From assembly GCF_012516375.2 (NCBI RefSeq), contig NZ_CP051204.2, forward strand, positions 620,001 to 684,000: a stretch of DNA of 64,000 bases, in the 5' to 3' direction. This stretch comes from Chitinophaga oryzae. GTDB taxonomy: Bacteria > Bacteroidota > Bacteroidia > Chitinophagales > Chitinophagaceae. How positions within the stretch are numbered: position 1 is the stretch's first letter; the number at the start of each line of letters is the position of its first letter. The notes beneath the pieces were generated by a model. The model had not been told where the DNA came from. It ran no database searches and saw only the letters and a program-made list of their open reading frames with translations. Below are positions 8,629-17,300 of the stretch, piece by piece. Position numbers and translations under genes: made by a program.

Positions 8629-10461
8629 CTATTTGAACTCCTGCATTTCTACCAGTTTATGGTAGATGCCTTCGCGGGATAACAGATCGTCGTGTGTGCC
8701 GCGTTCTTTGATTTCACCCTGGTCCATCACCACGATTTCATGTGCGTGCTGTATAGTGCTCAACCTGTGCGCAATCACAATCGTGGTGCGGTTTTGCATC
8801 AGTTTGTCGAGTGCTGCCTGTACCAGTTTTTCGGACTCTGTATCCAGTGCGGAAGTCGCTTCATCCAGGATCAGGATGGGCGGATTTTTAAAGATCGCCC
8901 TGGCAATGGTAAGGCGCTGGCGCTGTCCGCCGCTGAGTTTGAGACCTCGATCACCAATAGAGGTGTTGTACCCGTTTTCCAGCTGCTCAATGAACTCGTG
9001 CGCATTAGCAATCTTAGCCGCACGTATCACTGCTTCCCGGTCTGCTTCCGGATGACCGAAAGCAATGTTGTTGAACACGGTGTCATTAAACAGGACCGCT
9101 TCCTGTGATACCACGCCAATGAGGGAACGAAGATCGTTCAGCCGCAGCTCGCGTATATCGGTGCCGTCTATACGAAGTGACCCTTCGTTAACATCATAAA
9201 AGCGGGGAAGGATATCTGCCATGGTCGATTTACCCGCGCCGCTGCGGCCTACCAGCGCAATCATCTGTCCTTTGCGGATCGTCAGGTTGATGTCTTTCAG
9301 CACATATTGCTGATCGTATCTGAAAGAAACGTTACTGTATTCGATCTTGTCTTCAAACGTGCTGATGGCTTGTGCATTGTCTTTTTCCTGAACGGCAACA
9401 GGCGCATCCAGTATGTTGAAGATGCGCTCGCTCGCTACCATACCGCGTTGCATGGTAGTGATAGCGGTAGAGATATTTTTTGCCGGTTGCATGATCTGGG
9501 AGTAGAATACCAGGTAGGTCATGAATGTGGCGCCGGTAAGCAGGTCGCTGCCGTGCAGTACCAGCGTGCCGCCGTAAATCACCAGCACAATGACCACTAC
9601 CACACCGAGTATTTCAGATACCGGAGAAGCCAGCTCCCGCTGATTGAACATGGATTTGCTGACACTCACAAAACGATGGTTGACATCGCCGAATTTTTTC
9701 TGCATGAAAGGCGCCGCTGTAAAGGATTGTATGATGCGGATACCTCCCAGTGTTTCTTCTGTTACGTTCAGTATTTTACCCAGCAGCTCCTGGCTGAACC
9801 ATCCTTTTTGTTTCAGCTTTTTGGAGATATAGGATATCAGTGCGCCGGACACCGGGAAGAATACGATGGTAAAAACCGTGAGTTTGACAGACAGGTAAAA
9901 GAGCGCTGCAAAATAGCCGATGATGATGAAGGGATCGCGCAACAGGATTTGTATGGCATTCACCACGGAGCCTTCAATTTCCTGCACGTCGTTGGTCATC
10001 ACAGACAGCAGGTCGCCCTTCTGTTTTTCGCTGTAATATCCCAGCGACTGCTCCGTGTATTTTTTATACAGGTTGGTCCGCAGGCGGGAGAGCATGGTCA
10101 TCTTCATCCGTGTTACCACGCGGGCGCTCATATAGCGGCCCAGGTTGGCGACGGTGATACAAACGCCGATCACCGCACATACAAAGTACAGGGCGCTTTC
10201 TTTGGAGCCGCTGCTGCGGATGAAGTAGTTGAAGTAATAGTTAAAGAGATCGATGAAATAAGTGATGGTAAAAGAAAACGAAGGGCGGGCAAGCACTTCC
10301 GGCGTAGCCGATACCTGATCGAAGATCACATTCAGCAACGGAATCAGCATGGCGAAATTGACCATGCCGAAAATGATACCCACGAGGGTATATACAATGT
10401 ATTCCGGAACATAATGATGCAGCGGGGTGGCATATCCCAGTAATCGCCTGAAAGTCTTCAT
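8629..10461 (-). CDS. MsbA-like ABC exporter (permease-ATPase fusion)
   Basis: 610 residues, the size of a half-transporter that works as a homodimer in the inner membrane. An N-terminal six-helix exporter domain (about 1-320) is followed by an ATPase domain with GRSGAGKST (Walker A), LSGGQRQR (signature), ILILDEATSALD (Walker B) and IVIAHRLSTI (His switch). MsbA-type proteins flip lipid A-core; others export lipids or drugs. The family is certain, the substrate is not. The frame stays open upstream to 10503, but a -7 box (TATTTTTG on the minus strand, 10490-10497) lies there, so the ATG at 10461 (MKTFRRLLGYATP) is the start. It is codirectional with the glycosyltransferase gene downstream, separated by the inverted repeat. 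Confidence 0.93.
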   Translation of the reverse strand: MKTFRRLLGYATPLHHYVPEYIVYTLVGIIFGMVNFAMLIPLLNVIFDQVSATPEVLARPSFSFTITYFIDLFNYYFNYFIRSSGSKESALYFVCAVIGVCITVANLGRYMSARVVTRMKMTMLSRLRTNLYKKYTEQSLGYYSEKQKGDLLSVMTNDVQEIEGSVVNAIQILLRDPFIIIGYFAALFYLSVKLTVFTIVFFPVSGALISYISKKLKQKGWFSQELLGKILNVTEETLGGIRIIQSFTAAPFMQKKFGDVNHRFVSVSKSMFNQRELASPVSEILGVVVVIVLVIYGGTLVLHGSDLLTGATFMTYLVFYSQIMQPAKNISTAITTMQRGMVASERIFNILDAPVAVQEKDNAQAISTFEDKIEYSNVSFRYDQQYVLKDINLTIRKGQMIALVGRSGAGKSTMADILPRFYDVNEGSLRIDGTDIRELRLNDLRSLIGVVSQEAVLFNDTVFNNIAFGHPEADREAVIRAAKIANAHEFIEQLENGYNTSIGDRGLKLSGGQRQRLTIARAIFKNPPILILDEATSALDTESEKLVQAALDKLMQNRTTIVIAHRLSTIQHAHEIVVMDQGEIKERGTHDDLLSREGIYHKLVEMQEFK

Positions 10462-10489
10462 TCCTGATGCTTGACGTTTTATTAGCAGG

Positions 10490-10497
10490 CAAAAATA
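10490..10497 (-). promoter_or_regulatory. -7 promoter box for the ABC exporter
   Basis: The minus strand reads TATTTTTG, matching the Bacteroidota -7 consensus TAnnTTTG, 28 bp upstream of the ATG at 10461. No good -33 TTTG is seen at the usual 19-20 bp spacing. Confidence 0.6.
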
Positions 10498-10657
10498 GCA
10501 CAATTAAGTGACCCCCTGCCCGCAAATAGGCCCAATCTTTCCCGGAAATGGTTAATTTCGCGTATAACAGGGCAGTTCGCGGCTGTACGCTGTTGACGGC
10601 AATATATCATAAATATATTATTATTGTGCATATGTGCTGTTTTGTTAACGATTAAAA

Positions 10658-11047
10658 TTGAATGCAATGCAGGAAACTAAAAGGCAAAAGCAAATAGGAC
10701 AATTAATACAGGAGGAGCTGAGCGATGTGTTTCAGCGGATGGGGTTCAATGTAGTGGAAGGAGGCATGATTTCCATTGCTGCTGTTAAAATGACGCCTGA
10801 CCTGCTGGAAGCGAAGGTATATCTGAGCATGTTTCAGATAAAGTCTCCCAACGAGATGCTGGAACGCATCAAAGACAGGATGGGAGAAATTAAAAAAGCC
10901 CTGGGATTAAGGGTGGGCAAGCAACTGCGCCGCATGCCGGAGTTGTCTTTCTTCCTCGACGATACCCTCGATTATGTGTTTAAAATGGAAGAACTTTTCA
11001 AAAAGATAAAAGAAGACGATTCTCATATTAAAGGCGATAACCAATAA
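10658..11047 (+). CDS. rbfA: 30S ribosome-binding factor A
   Basis: 129 residues (or 126 from the second ATG at 10667). RbfA is a small KH-fold protein that helps mature the 30S subunit and 16S rRNA 5' end. Family features: an N-terminal KRQKQIGQLIQEELSDVFQRMG helix, the ISIAAVKMTPDLLEAKVYLSMF strand block, and LRMP-like RRMPELSFFLDDTLDYVFKMEELF near the C-terminus. The start is uncertain between the two ATGs; the second directly precedes the conserved region. The LolC/E-like permease lies downstream in the same direction, but an inverted repeat fills the gap. Confidence 0.95.
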   Translation: MNAMQETKRQKQIGQLIQEELSDVFQRMGFNVVEGGMISIAAVKMTPDLLEAKVYLSMFQIKSPNEMLERIKDRMGEIKKALGLRVGKQLRRMPELSFFLDDTLDYVFKMEELFKKIKEDDSHIKGDNQ

Positions 11048-11048
11048 T

Positions 11049-11150
11049 CAATTACGGACTACGGATTGCGAATTACAAATTGTGGCCTTTATTAGCCCAT
11101 ACTGTTATTGACTTCTTCATTCGTAATCCGTAATTCGTAACTCGTAATTC
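11049..11150. repeat. Intergenic inverted repeat, AATTACG words
   Basis: Left arm 11049-11082 (AATTACGGACTACGG...) and right arm 11118-11150 (ATTCGTAATCCGTAATTCG...) are imperfect inverted copies built from degenerate AATTACG units. It fills almost the whole gap between rbfA and the permease gene. Confidence 0.85.
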
Positions 11151-11157
11151 AAAAGCT

Positions 11158-12381
11158 ATGGTTTGGCAGTTTGCTTCCCGTTACTTCAGGGCTAAAAAAT
11201 CCACTAACGCGATCAATATCATTGCCTGGGTAAGTGTGGCTGCCATTGCGATCGGTACCGGAGCGCTGATCGTTATACTGAGCGTATTCAACGGCTTTGA
11301 AGGTCTGGTGAAATCCCTGTATTCCTCATTTTATCCGGCTATCAGGATTGCGCCGGCCAGCGGTAAAACAATGCTGCTGACGCCGGAACAGTTGCAGACG
11401 ATCAGGCGTACGCCTGGTGTGGCCGCCTATTCTGAAGTGGTGGAGGAAAAAGCGGTGCTGCGCTATGGCGACGAGCCCACTATTGCAGTGCTAAAGGGGG
11501 TAGACAGCAGTTACAACCGGGTAACGGACGTGAAAGGCAACATTGTCCGCGGACGTTTTGATATAGGCGACGACGTAGCCTATCGCGCTGTACTCGGCCT
11601 GGAGCTGGAAGGCGCATTGGGCGTGGATGTAGTGCATAGCCTGGTGCCGGTGACCGTATACGTGCCCCGCAGGAATGTGAATGCTTTTGTGACCCCGGAA
11701 GACGCGCTGAATAACGGCGTCCTCTACCCTGCCGGCACTTTTGCCATTCAGCAGGAGTTCAACAGCAAATATGTGATTACCCATATCGATTTCCTGCGCC
11801 GGTTGCTGGAGATGGGCGCCAACGAGATGTCGGCCCTGGAGGTGGCAGCGGCGCCCGGTGTAAACCAGAACGAGCTGAAGGGCCGGCTGCAGCGGCAGCT
11901 GGGGGCGACTTACAAAGTGCAGACCCGGTATGAGCAAAACCAGTCGCTGTACGCAATCATGCAGACCGAAAAATGGGCGGTGTATGTGATCCTGAGCTTT
12001 ATTATGATCATCGCCGCTTTTAACATGATAGGTTCATTGTACATGCTGGTGATTGAAAAAGAGAAAGACATTACTATCCTGAAAGCGATGGGCGCCCGTA
12101 AGTCATTGATAATGAGAATATTCTTGACGGAAGGGCTAATTATTGCCGGAATCGGCACTTTGCTGGGATTCGTGCTGGGCGGCAGTTTCTGCCTGTTGCA
12201 GCAGTATTTTGGCATTATCAGGCTGGAAGGCACTTCGTTCCTCGTAGATGCGTACCCTGTCAGTATGCACCTGGCGGATTTCGGGCTGGTGCTGGTGACC
12301 ATTGTGGTGATAGGCCTGGCTGCCAGCTGGTACCCTGCCCGCCGGGCCGCAGTAGAGGCAATCTCCCTGAAAGCAACGTGA
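11158..12381 (+). CDS. LolC/LolE-type ABC transporter permease
   Basis: 407 residues with the FtsX/MacB-LolCE topology: one membrane helix at about 22-48 (INIIAWVSVAAIAIGTGALIVILSVF), a large periplasmic domain (about 50-270), and three C-terminal helices starting at WAVYVILSFIMIIAAFNMIGSLY. The cytoplasmic coupling segment EKEKDITILKAMGA is typical. LolCDE extracts lipoproteins from the inner membrane and passes them to LolA for outer-membrane delivery. No LolD-like ATPase is adjacent, so it would have to be encoded elsewhere. Related MacB-like exporters cannot be fully excluded, but length and motif order favour the lipoprotein-releasing family. It ends at a strong terminator. Confidence 0.85.
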   Translation: MVWQFASRYFRAKKSTNAINIIAWVSVAAIAIGTGALIVILSVFNGFEGLVKSLYSSFYPAIRIAPASGKTMLLTPEQLQTIRRTPGVAAYSEVVEEKAVLRYGDEPTIAVLKGVDSSYNRVTDVKGNIVRGRFDIGDDVAYRAVLGLELEGALGVDVVHSLVPVTVYVPRRNVNAFVTPEDALNNGVLYPAGTFAIQQEFNSKYVITHIDFLRRLLEMGANEMSALEVAAAPGVNQNELKGRLQRQLGATYKVQTRYEQNQSLYAIMQTEKWAVYVILSFIMIIAAFNMIGSLYMLVIEKEKDITILKAMGARKSLIMRIFLTEGLIIAGIGTLLGFVLGGSFCLLQQYFGIIRLEGTSFLVDAYPVSMHLADFGLVLVTIVVIGLAASWYPARRAAVEAISLKAT

Positions 12382-12382
12382 C

Positions 12383-12541
12383 TATTTAGATATTTTGATA
12401 TTTGGATATTTTGTTATTTAAAAAAAGCAGCGGGACTTTATCATTAAAGTCCCGCTGCTTTTTTATTAAAAATCTTTCTAAACTCAGATAAATATCAAAA
12501 TATCCAAATATTAAAATATCAAAATATCAAAATATCAAAAT
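12383..12541. repeat. Inverted repeat of ATATTTTGATATTTGG words enclosing a terminator
   Basis: The outer arms 12383-12420 and 12487-12541 consist of ATATTTTG / CAAAATAT words in opposite orientation. Between them lies a separate GC-rich terminator (12426-12459). The element occupies the whole gap between two convergent genes. Confidence 0.85.
12426..12465. terminator. Bidirectional terminator inside the repeat
   Basis: AGCAGCGGGACTTTA and TAAAGTCCCGCTGCT form a perfect 15-bp stem with a TCAT loop, flanked by an A run on the left and a T run on the right. It serves the permease gene and, on the other strand, the transketolase gene. Confidence 0.95.
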
Positions 12542-12551
12542 CCGTAAATGA

Positions 12552-13388
12552 TTAATAGTCGCCGAGTGTTTCAGGCAACTGAGCCAGTGCTTTGGCCAGT
12601 TGTTCGTCGCTCGGAGCGATACCATGCCATTCGTGGTGACCTTCCATGAAGTCTACGCCTTGTCCCATCACGGTTTTCATGATGATGGCGATAGGTTTGC
12701 CCTGGCCGGTGAGGCTTTTGGCTTTTTCCAGGGTAGCTACGGTTTCGTCCATATCGTTACCATTCATGTGCAGCACGGTCCATCCGAAAGCTTCGAATTT
12801 AGCGCCTACGTCGCCGAGGCCGGCTACGTCGTCGGTGGTACCGTCGATCTGCTGGCCGTTGAGGTCCACGGTGATGATCAGGTTGTCCACTTTATGGTGT
12901 GGCGCAAACAGTACGGATTCCCAGATTTGGCCTTCTTCCAGTTCGCCGTCGCCGTGCAGGGAAAAGACGATGCCTTTATCATTGTTCAGCTTTTTGCTGA
13001 GTGCCGCACCGATGGCCACGCTCATGCCCTGCCCGAGGGAGCCGGAGGCGATACGTACGCCGGGGAGGTGTTCGTGGGTGGTGGGATGGCCCTGAAGGCG
13101 GGAGTTCAGTTTGCGGAAGGTGGCGAGCTCTGTTACCGGGAAATAGCCGGAACGGGCCAACGCGCTATAAAAAACAGGGGAGATATGCCCATTGGAGAGA
13201 AAAAACAGGTCCTGGTCACGGCCGTCCATGTCGAAAGGCTGGGGATTATGCTTTAAAACCTTGAAGTACAAGGCGGTAAAGAAATCGGCGCAACCTAAAG
13301 AGCCACCGGGGTGACCACTTTGAACACCATGTACCATTCGTACAATATCTCTTCTGATCTGGGTAGCAATATCCTGAAGCTGTGGCAT
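12552..13388 (-). CDS. Transketolase, N-terminal (thiamine-binding) half
   Basis: 278 residues corresponding to the N-terminal half of transketolase, which moves two-carbon units between sugar phosphates in the pentose phosphate pathway. Seen: GHPGGSLGCADFFTALYF, HISPVFYSALA, ASGSLGQGMSVAIGAALS, and the thiamine-diphosphate motif GDGELEEGQIWESVLFA...DLNGQQIDG. There is no pyrimidine-binding or C-terminal domain. Many bacteria encode the two halves as adjacent genes, but the next gene here is an unrelated convergent permease, so the partner must lie elsewhere. The start at 13388 is preferred over upstream codons because a -7 box (13412-13419) lies between them and because the conserved protein begins at MPQLQDIATQIRRD. 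Confidence 0.93.
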   Translation of the reverse strand: MPQLQDIATQIRRDIVRMVHGVQSGHPGGSLGCADFFTALYFKVLKHNPQPFDMDGRDQDLFFLSNGHISPVFYSALARSGYFPVTELATFRKLNSRLQGHPTTHEHLPGVRIASGSLGQGMSVAIGAALSKKLNNDKGIVFSLHGDGELEEGQIWESVLFAPHHKVDNLIITVDLNGQQIDGTTDDVAGLGDVGAKFEAFGWTVLHMNGNDMDETVATLEKAKSLTGQGKPIAIIMKTVMGQGVDFMEGHHEWHGIAPSDEQLAKALAQLPETLGDY

Positions 13389-13411
13389 GATAGTTGAGTG
13401 ATTTTGTGCCG

Positions 13412-13419
13412 CAAAACTA
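13412..13419 (-). promoter_or_regulatory. -7 promoter box for the transketolase half
   Basis: The minus strand reads TAGTTTTG (TAnnTTTG), 24 bp upstream of the ATG at 13388. The same octamer precedes dxs at 29968-29975. Confidence 0.6.
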
Positions 13420-13525
13420 ATTGATTTCTTAGATTTTGTGACGTTGAATGTTTGTTTTTGCGGTTCCAAAGTATTAAAAATCCTGATTTTTTCAGTGTTT
13501 CTTTTACATATTTGATTGAAATAAA

Positions 13526-13533
13526 TATCTTTG
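13526..13533 (+). promoter_or_regulatory. -7 promoter box for the WecA/MraY-like gene
   Basis: TATCTTTG matches TAnnTTTG and lies 20 bp before the ATG at 13553, giving a very short leader. The divergent promoter for transketolase is about 110 bp away. Confidence 0.6.
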
Positions 13534-13552
13534 CAAAACTTAAGCCCCACTA

Positions 13553-14692
13553 ATGGAGAATGTTTTAATTGCTACCGTCCTGAGTTTTGTGGTAACCTAT
13601 TTTTCTATTCCGATACTTATCCGGGTAGCGGAATTAAAGCATTTGTACGACGAACCAGACGAAAGAAAAGCACATAAACAGCGCATACCAACGCTTGGAG
13701 GGATCGGCTTTTTCTCCGGTTTCATTATTGCGGCTGCAGTTTGTGTTCCGACATTACAGAACTCGCCATTTCAGTATATGATGGCGGCCTTTTTTATCAT
13801 CTTCATGGTGGGCATGAAAGATGACATTGTCGGTTTGTCTCCACTGAAGAAACTTGTCGGCCAGCTCATTGCTTCTTTTGCCATTATCTATCTTGGTAAT
13901 TTGCAGATCAGCGGGATGTACGGTTTCCTGGGCATTACCACTTTGCCTTCCAATATCAGCCTGATGCTGACTTACTTTTACTTTATTGTTGTGATCAATG
14001 CGTTCAACCTGATCGACGGGGTGGATGGTCATGCCGGTAGTATTGGTTTGCTGGTAAGTGCTGTGCTGGGAGCTTATTTCCTGCATGTGGGCGAACTCAC
14101 TTACGCCGTGCTGGGCTTTGCCCTTGCCGGTGGACTGGCGAGCTTCCTGATATACAATATTTCCCCTGCCCGTATTTTCATGGGCGATACCGGTTCATTG
14201 CTGATTGGCCTGGTAAATGCGGTGCTGGTGCTGAAGTTCATTGAGGTGGCAGGTAACCCTGCCGGCAAAATGCCTGTCAACGCCACTCCTGCAGTGGCTA
14301 TCGCCATTTTGATTGTGCCGCTTTTCGATACCCTGAGGGTGTTTTCCGTACGTATGCTGCAAGGCCGCTCTCCCTTTTCTGCGGACCGCAACCATATTCA
14401 CCACTATCTGCTGGACCTGAAGCTGGACCACCGGCAGACGACCCTGATTTCTGTGAGCGTAAACGCTGCCTTTATCGTAGCGGCCTATTTCCTGCAGGGA
14501 CTGGGCACCACCGTACTGACTATCCTGGTGGTAGGTGCTGCGACCACCTTTACAGGTGTCCTGTACCTGGCCCGCAGGCGGAAACAGGCTGTTAAAGTGG
14601 CGGTTACCACCATCGCACAGCCTGCAGCGCAGAACGCAACCGCGCCTAAAATCCTGCGTGTCACCACAGGGGGCGTCTTACAGGATAAATAG
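13553..14692 (+). CDS. WecA/MraY-family undecaprenyl-phosphate sugar-phosphate transferase
   Basis: 379 residues, an integral membrane enzyme with about ten to eleven helices. The family transfers a sugar 1-phosphate (GlcNAc-1-P in WecA) from a UDP-sugar to undecaprenyl phosphate, starting O-antigen, capsule or teichoic-type polymers. Motifs: YDEPDERKAHKQRIPTLGG near the N-terminus, GMKDDIVGLSP, NAFNLIDGVDGHAGSIG, FMGDTGSLLIGL, and RNHIHHYLLDLKLDHRQT in the cytoplasmic loop that distinguishes WecA-like from MraY proteins. The last 50 residues after the final helix are Ala/Thr/Pro-rich and not conserved. No other glycan genes are next to it, so the polymer is unknown. Confidence 0.9.
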   Translation: MENVLIATVLSFVVTYFSIPILIRVAELKHLYDEPDERKAHKQRIPTLGGIGFFSGFIIAAAVCVPTLQNSPFQYMMAAFFIIFMVGMKDDIVGLSPLKKLVGQLIASFAIIYLGNLQISGMYGFLGITTLPSNISLMLTYFYFIVVINAFNLIDGVDGHAGSIGLLVSAVLGAYFLHVGELTYAVLGFALAGGLASFLIYNISPARIFMGDTGSLLIGLVNAVLVLKFIEVAGNPAGKMPVNATPAVAIAILIVPLFDTLRVFSVRMLQGRSPFSADRNHIHHYLLDLKLDHRQTTLISVSVNAAFIVAAYFLQGLGTTVLTILVVGAATTFTGVLYLARRRKQAVKVAVTTIAQPAAQNATAPKILRVTTGGVLQDK

Positions 14693-14740
14693 CCTGAAAA
14701 CTGCTATATCCATTCTGTTAGCCATTCTTGTATCCGTTAC

Positions 14741-14771
14741 TTTGATGATTAAAAGAAAACCTGTAGGTTTG
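14741..14771 (+). promoter_or_regulatory. Consensus Bacteroidota promoter for frr
   Basis: TTTG at 14741-14744, then exactly 19 bp, then TAGGTTTG at 14764-14771: a full TTTG-N19-TAnnTTTG promoter, the best match in the window. It is 22 bp upstream of the frr start. Confidence 0.8.
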
Positions 14772-14793
14772 CAGGCACTTAACTATTTATGTT

Positions 14794-15357
14794 ATGCAAG
14801 ATGATCTAATGCTTATCCAGGATGATGCAGCGGACTCGATGAAAAAAGCGATCGGGCACCTGGAACAGGAACTCACTAAAGTAAGAGCTGGTAAAGCCAA
14901 CCCCCAGATATTGGACGGTATTACCGTAGACTACTATGGTGCTCCTACTCCGCTTAACCAGGTTGCTAACGTCGCCATTGCCGACGCCCGTACCCTGACT
15001 GTTCAGCCCTGGGAAAAAAATATGCTGCAGCCCATCGAACGGGCCATTATCGCCGCCAATATCGGCATCAACCCTCAGAATGATGGTATCATTATCCGCC
15101 TTTTCCTGCCACCGCTGACTGAAGAAAGAAGAAAAGAATTCGTGAAAAGAGTGAATAACGAAGGAGAACAGGCAAAAGTAGCTATCCGGAACATCCGCCG
15201 TGATGCGATCGAAAGCATCAAAAAACTGCAGAAAGACGGATTGAGCGAAGACACCGCTAAAGACGCGGAAGCCGATATTCAGGCACTGACTGATAAACAC
15301 ATTGTGCTGATCGACAAACACTGCGAAGCGAAAGAAAAAGAAATCATGGCCATCTGA
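14794..15357 (+). CDS. frr: Ribosome recycling factor
   Basis: 187 residues, the usual RRF length. With EF-G it splits the post-termination ribosome. Seen: LEQELTKVRAGKANPQILDGITVDYYGAPTPLNQVANVAIADARTLTVQPWEKNML, LIRLFLPPLTEERRKEFVKRVNNEGEQAKVAIRNIRRDA, and a C-terminal helix ending KEKEIMAI. In many bacteria frr follows pyrH; here it follows a WecA-like gene but has its own consensus promoter. A second in-frame ATG lies at 14809, so the first five residues are uncertain. Confidence 0.97.
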   Translation: MQDDLMLIQDDAADSMKKAIGHLEQELTKVRAGKANPQILDGITVDYYGAPTPLNQVANVAIADARTLTVQPWEKNMLQPIERAIIAANIGINPQNDGIIIRLFLPPLTEERRKEFVKRVNNEGEQAKVAIRNIRRDAIESIKKLQKDGLSEDTAKDAEADIQALTDKHIVLIDKHCEAKEKEIMAI

Positions 15358-15431
15358 TTTTATTATTAGGTTAGTTTATTGTTTTTTTATTTAAAATAAC
15401 CCAATAGATAAAACAGCCAAATAATTGAATA

Positions 15432-15471
15432 AACAGCGGAGAGATACACCTGGTGCATCTCTCCGCTGTTC
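15432..15471. terminator. Bidirectional terminator
   Basis: AACAGCGGAGAGAT (15432-15445) pairs with ATCTCTCCGCTGTT (15457-15470), with a few further pairs inside. It lies between convergent frr and the DMT transporter gene. Confidence 0.85.
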
Positions 15472-15476
15472 TTTTA

Positions 15477-16355
15477 TCAGGAAGCTGTTTTAGCCCGGTT
15501 TACCAGGTACACGCCCAGCAGGATAATACCCATACACAACACCTGCACCCAGGTAACGGTTTCATGCGCCAGCATACCCCAGCCAATCGCTACTACCGGT
15601 AACGCATAAGTGACCATGGAGGCAAACATGGAACCAGCCCGGCGAATCAGCAGGTAAAATAATACGGCCGCCACACCGGTGCCCATCACACCCAGTACCA
15701 GGCCTGCCGATAAAGAACGCCATGGGGCATGGTCTGTGGCAAACTGCGGGAAAAAATCGCTGAACCATAACACAGGAAAAGTTACCAGTCCACAGAAAAA
15801 CATGGCAATAGATCCCAGCTGCAGCGAGCCAAACCCTTTCAGGTAATGATGCACCAGGCTGATATTGGTTCCGTAGCTGACAGTCGCCGCTACCACCAGC
15901 AGGCTGTAATACCAGTTGCCGCCGGTGCTGATCCCCCTGGAGCTGAAAAGCAATACCACGCCTGCCAGTCCCACACATACACCCAGCAGCTGCGCTTTTT
16001 TGATCGGACTTTTGAAGATGATTAACCCCGTTAACAATGCCATCAGTGGTGTCAGTGAATTCAGGATGCCTGCCAATGAGCTGTCTATGCCCGTTTCGGC
16101 CACACAGAAAAGGAAAGCAGGAAGACCGTTGCCCAGAATACCGGAGAGGATAATCACCGGCAGCTTATTGACCGGCGTTTGCCGGATGGCCTTCGGCAGA
16201 AAAGGCAATAACGCCACACCTGCCGCTACCAGCCGCAAGCTGGCTACCTGATAGGGCGTAAAGGATTCCAGGCCGATTTTCATCAAAATAAAAGAGCTGC
16301 CCCAGGTGAGCGACAGCAACAGAAAAACGCCCCAGTGGGCAAATTTGTGGTTCAA
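15477..16355 (-). CDS. EamA/DMT-family transporter
   Basis: 292 residues, almost entirely hydrophobic, with ten predicted helices in two EamA repeats: the first begins GVFLLLSLTWGSSFILMKIGL, the second near YYSLLVVAATVSYGTNISL. These drug/metabolite transporters usually export amino acids, nucleosides or metabolites across the inner membrane; the substrate cannot be read from sequence. The only start codon that fits is TTG at 16355 (reading MNHKFAHWGVFLL); the nearby ATG at 16363 is out of frame. The gene stops immediately after the terminator it shares with frr. Confidence 0.88.
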   Translation of the reverse strand: MNHKFAHWGVFLLLSLTWGSSFILMKIGLESFTPYQVASLRLVAAGVALLPFLPKAIRQTPVNKLPVIILSGILGNGLPAFLFCVAETGIDSSLAGILNSLTPLMALLTGLIIFKSPIKKAQLLGVCVGLAGVVLLFSSRGISTGGNWYYSLLVVAATVSYGTNISLVHHYLKGFGSLQLGSIAMFFCGLVTFPVLWFSDFFPQFATDHAPWRSLSAGLVLGVMGTGVAAVLFYLLIRRAGSMFASMVTYALPVVAIGWGMLAHETVTWVQVLCMGIILLGVYLVNRAKTAS

Positions 16356-16475
16356 AGTGGCATTTTTTAAGAATACAAAATTGAGAATATAAGTGTATTA
16401 CGCAAAATATAAATCGTTTGAGATGCAACACTTCTGGGCTGATTTTGTTAAATTCATTGGTAAGAATGTAAATCC

Positions 16476-17222
16476 ATGAGTAAAATCAAGTTGTCATCCA
16501 TCAGTACCACCGCACCCAAAAAACTGGATAAAGAAAAGACCAAAGCCGCCACACAGGAAATTTTACAGGAACTGGACGAGTTGCAAAATCTGTTGTACGC
16601 CCAGCATAAACACTGTGTATTAATGGTGATCCAGGGCATGGACGCCAGCGGAAAAGACGGGGTCATCAAAAATGTGACCGGCACCCTTAACCCGCAAGGC
16701 TGTACGGTGCACTCCTTTAAAGCACCGACCCCCGAAGAAGCGGACCATGACTTCCTTTGGCGCGTGCACAAACAAACGCCGGGCAGAGGCATGATACAGG
16801 TGTTTAACCGCTCCCATTATGAAGATATCCTGATCCAAAGGGTGCATGAATGGATTGACGAGAAAACGGCACGTAAGCGGATGACAGCTATCAACGATTT
16901 TGAGAAGTTGCTGACCGTACACAACAACACACATATTCTGAAGTTCTACCTGCACGTGTCAAGGGAAGCCCAGCAGCAACGCCTGGTTGAGCGCACGGAA
17001 GATCCCCGGAAAATGTGGAAATATAACGAGAATGACCTGGCCGAAGCCAAATTGTGGGACCAGTACATGGCCGCATATGAAGACGCTTTCAGATACTGTA
17101 ACGATATTCCGTGGATCATTGTACCTGCAGATCACAACTGGTATAAGGAATATATCGTGGCACTAACGCTGAGGGACACACTGAAATCACTGAACATGAA
17201 ATATCCCCGTTTGAAGAAATAA
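16476..17222 (+). CDS. Polyphosphate kinase 2 family protein
   Basis: 248 residues, a single-domain PPK2. These P-loop enzymes use polyphosphate to phosphorylate nucleoside mono- or diphosphates, or run the reverse reaction. Seen: Walker A-like GMDASGKDGVIKN near residues 54-66, Walker B-like region around GRGMIQVFNRSHYEDIL, the lid segment RVHEWIDEKTARKRMTAINDFEKLL, and a closing WYKEYIVALTLRDTLKSLNMKYP. No ppk1 or exopolyphosphatase gene is adjacent. Class I/II/III (which decides NMP or NDP preference) cannot be settled by eye. Confidence 0.92.
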   Translation: MSKIKLSSISTTAPKKLDKEKTKAATQEILQELDELQNLLYAQHKHCVLMVIQGMDASGKDGVIKNVTGTLNPQGCTVHSFKAPTPEEADHDFLWRVHKQTPGRGMIQVFNRSHYEDILIQRVHEWIDEKTARKRMTAINDFEKLLTVHNNTHILKFYLHVSREAQQQRLVERTEDPRKMWKYNENDLAEAKLWDQYMAAYEDAFRYCNDIPWIIVPADHNWYKEYIVALTLRDTLKSLNMKYPRLKK

Positions 17223-17300
17223 TAGATTAATAATTAAGCAGTTCTGTGATTATACATTATTTTCGTCGTCATATTTTAACCAAAATAAAACCTTGCATTT

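Noticed and set aside
9307..10443. Long open frame antisense to the ABC exporter gene
   Set aside because: It mirrors a certain coding gene and its translation is rich in His/Gln/Arg with no domain; antisense frames of this sort are common here (also 47911-49191, 33812-34879 and 59275-60183).
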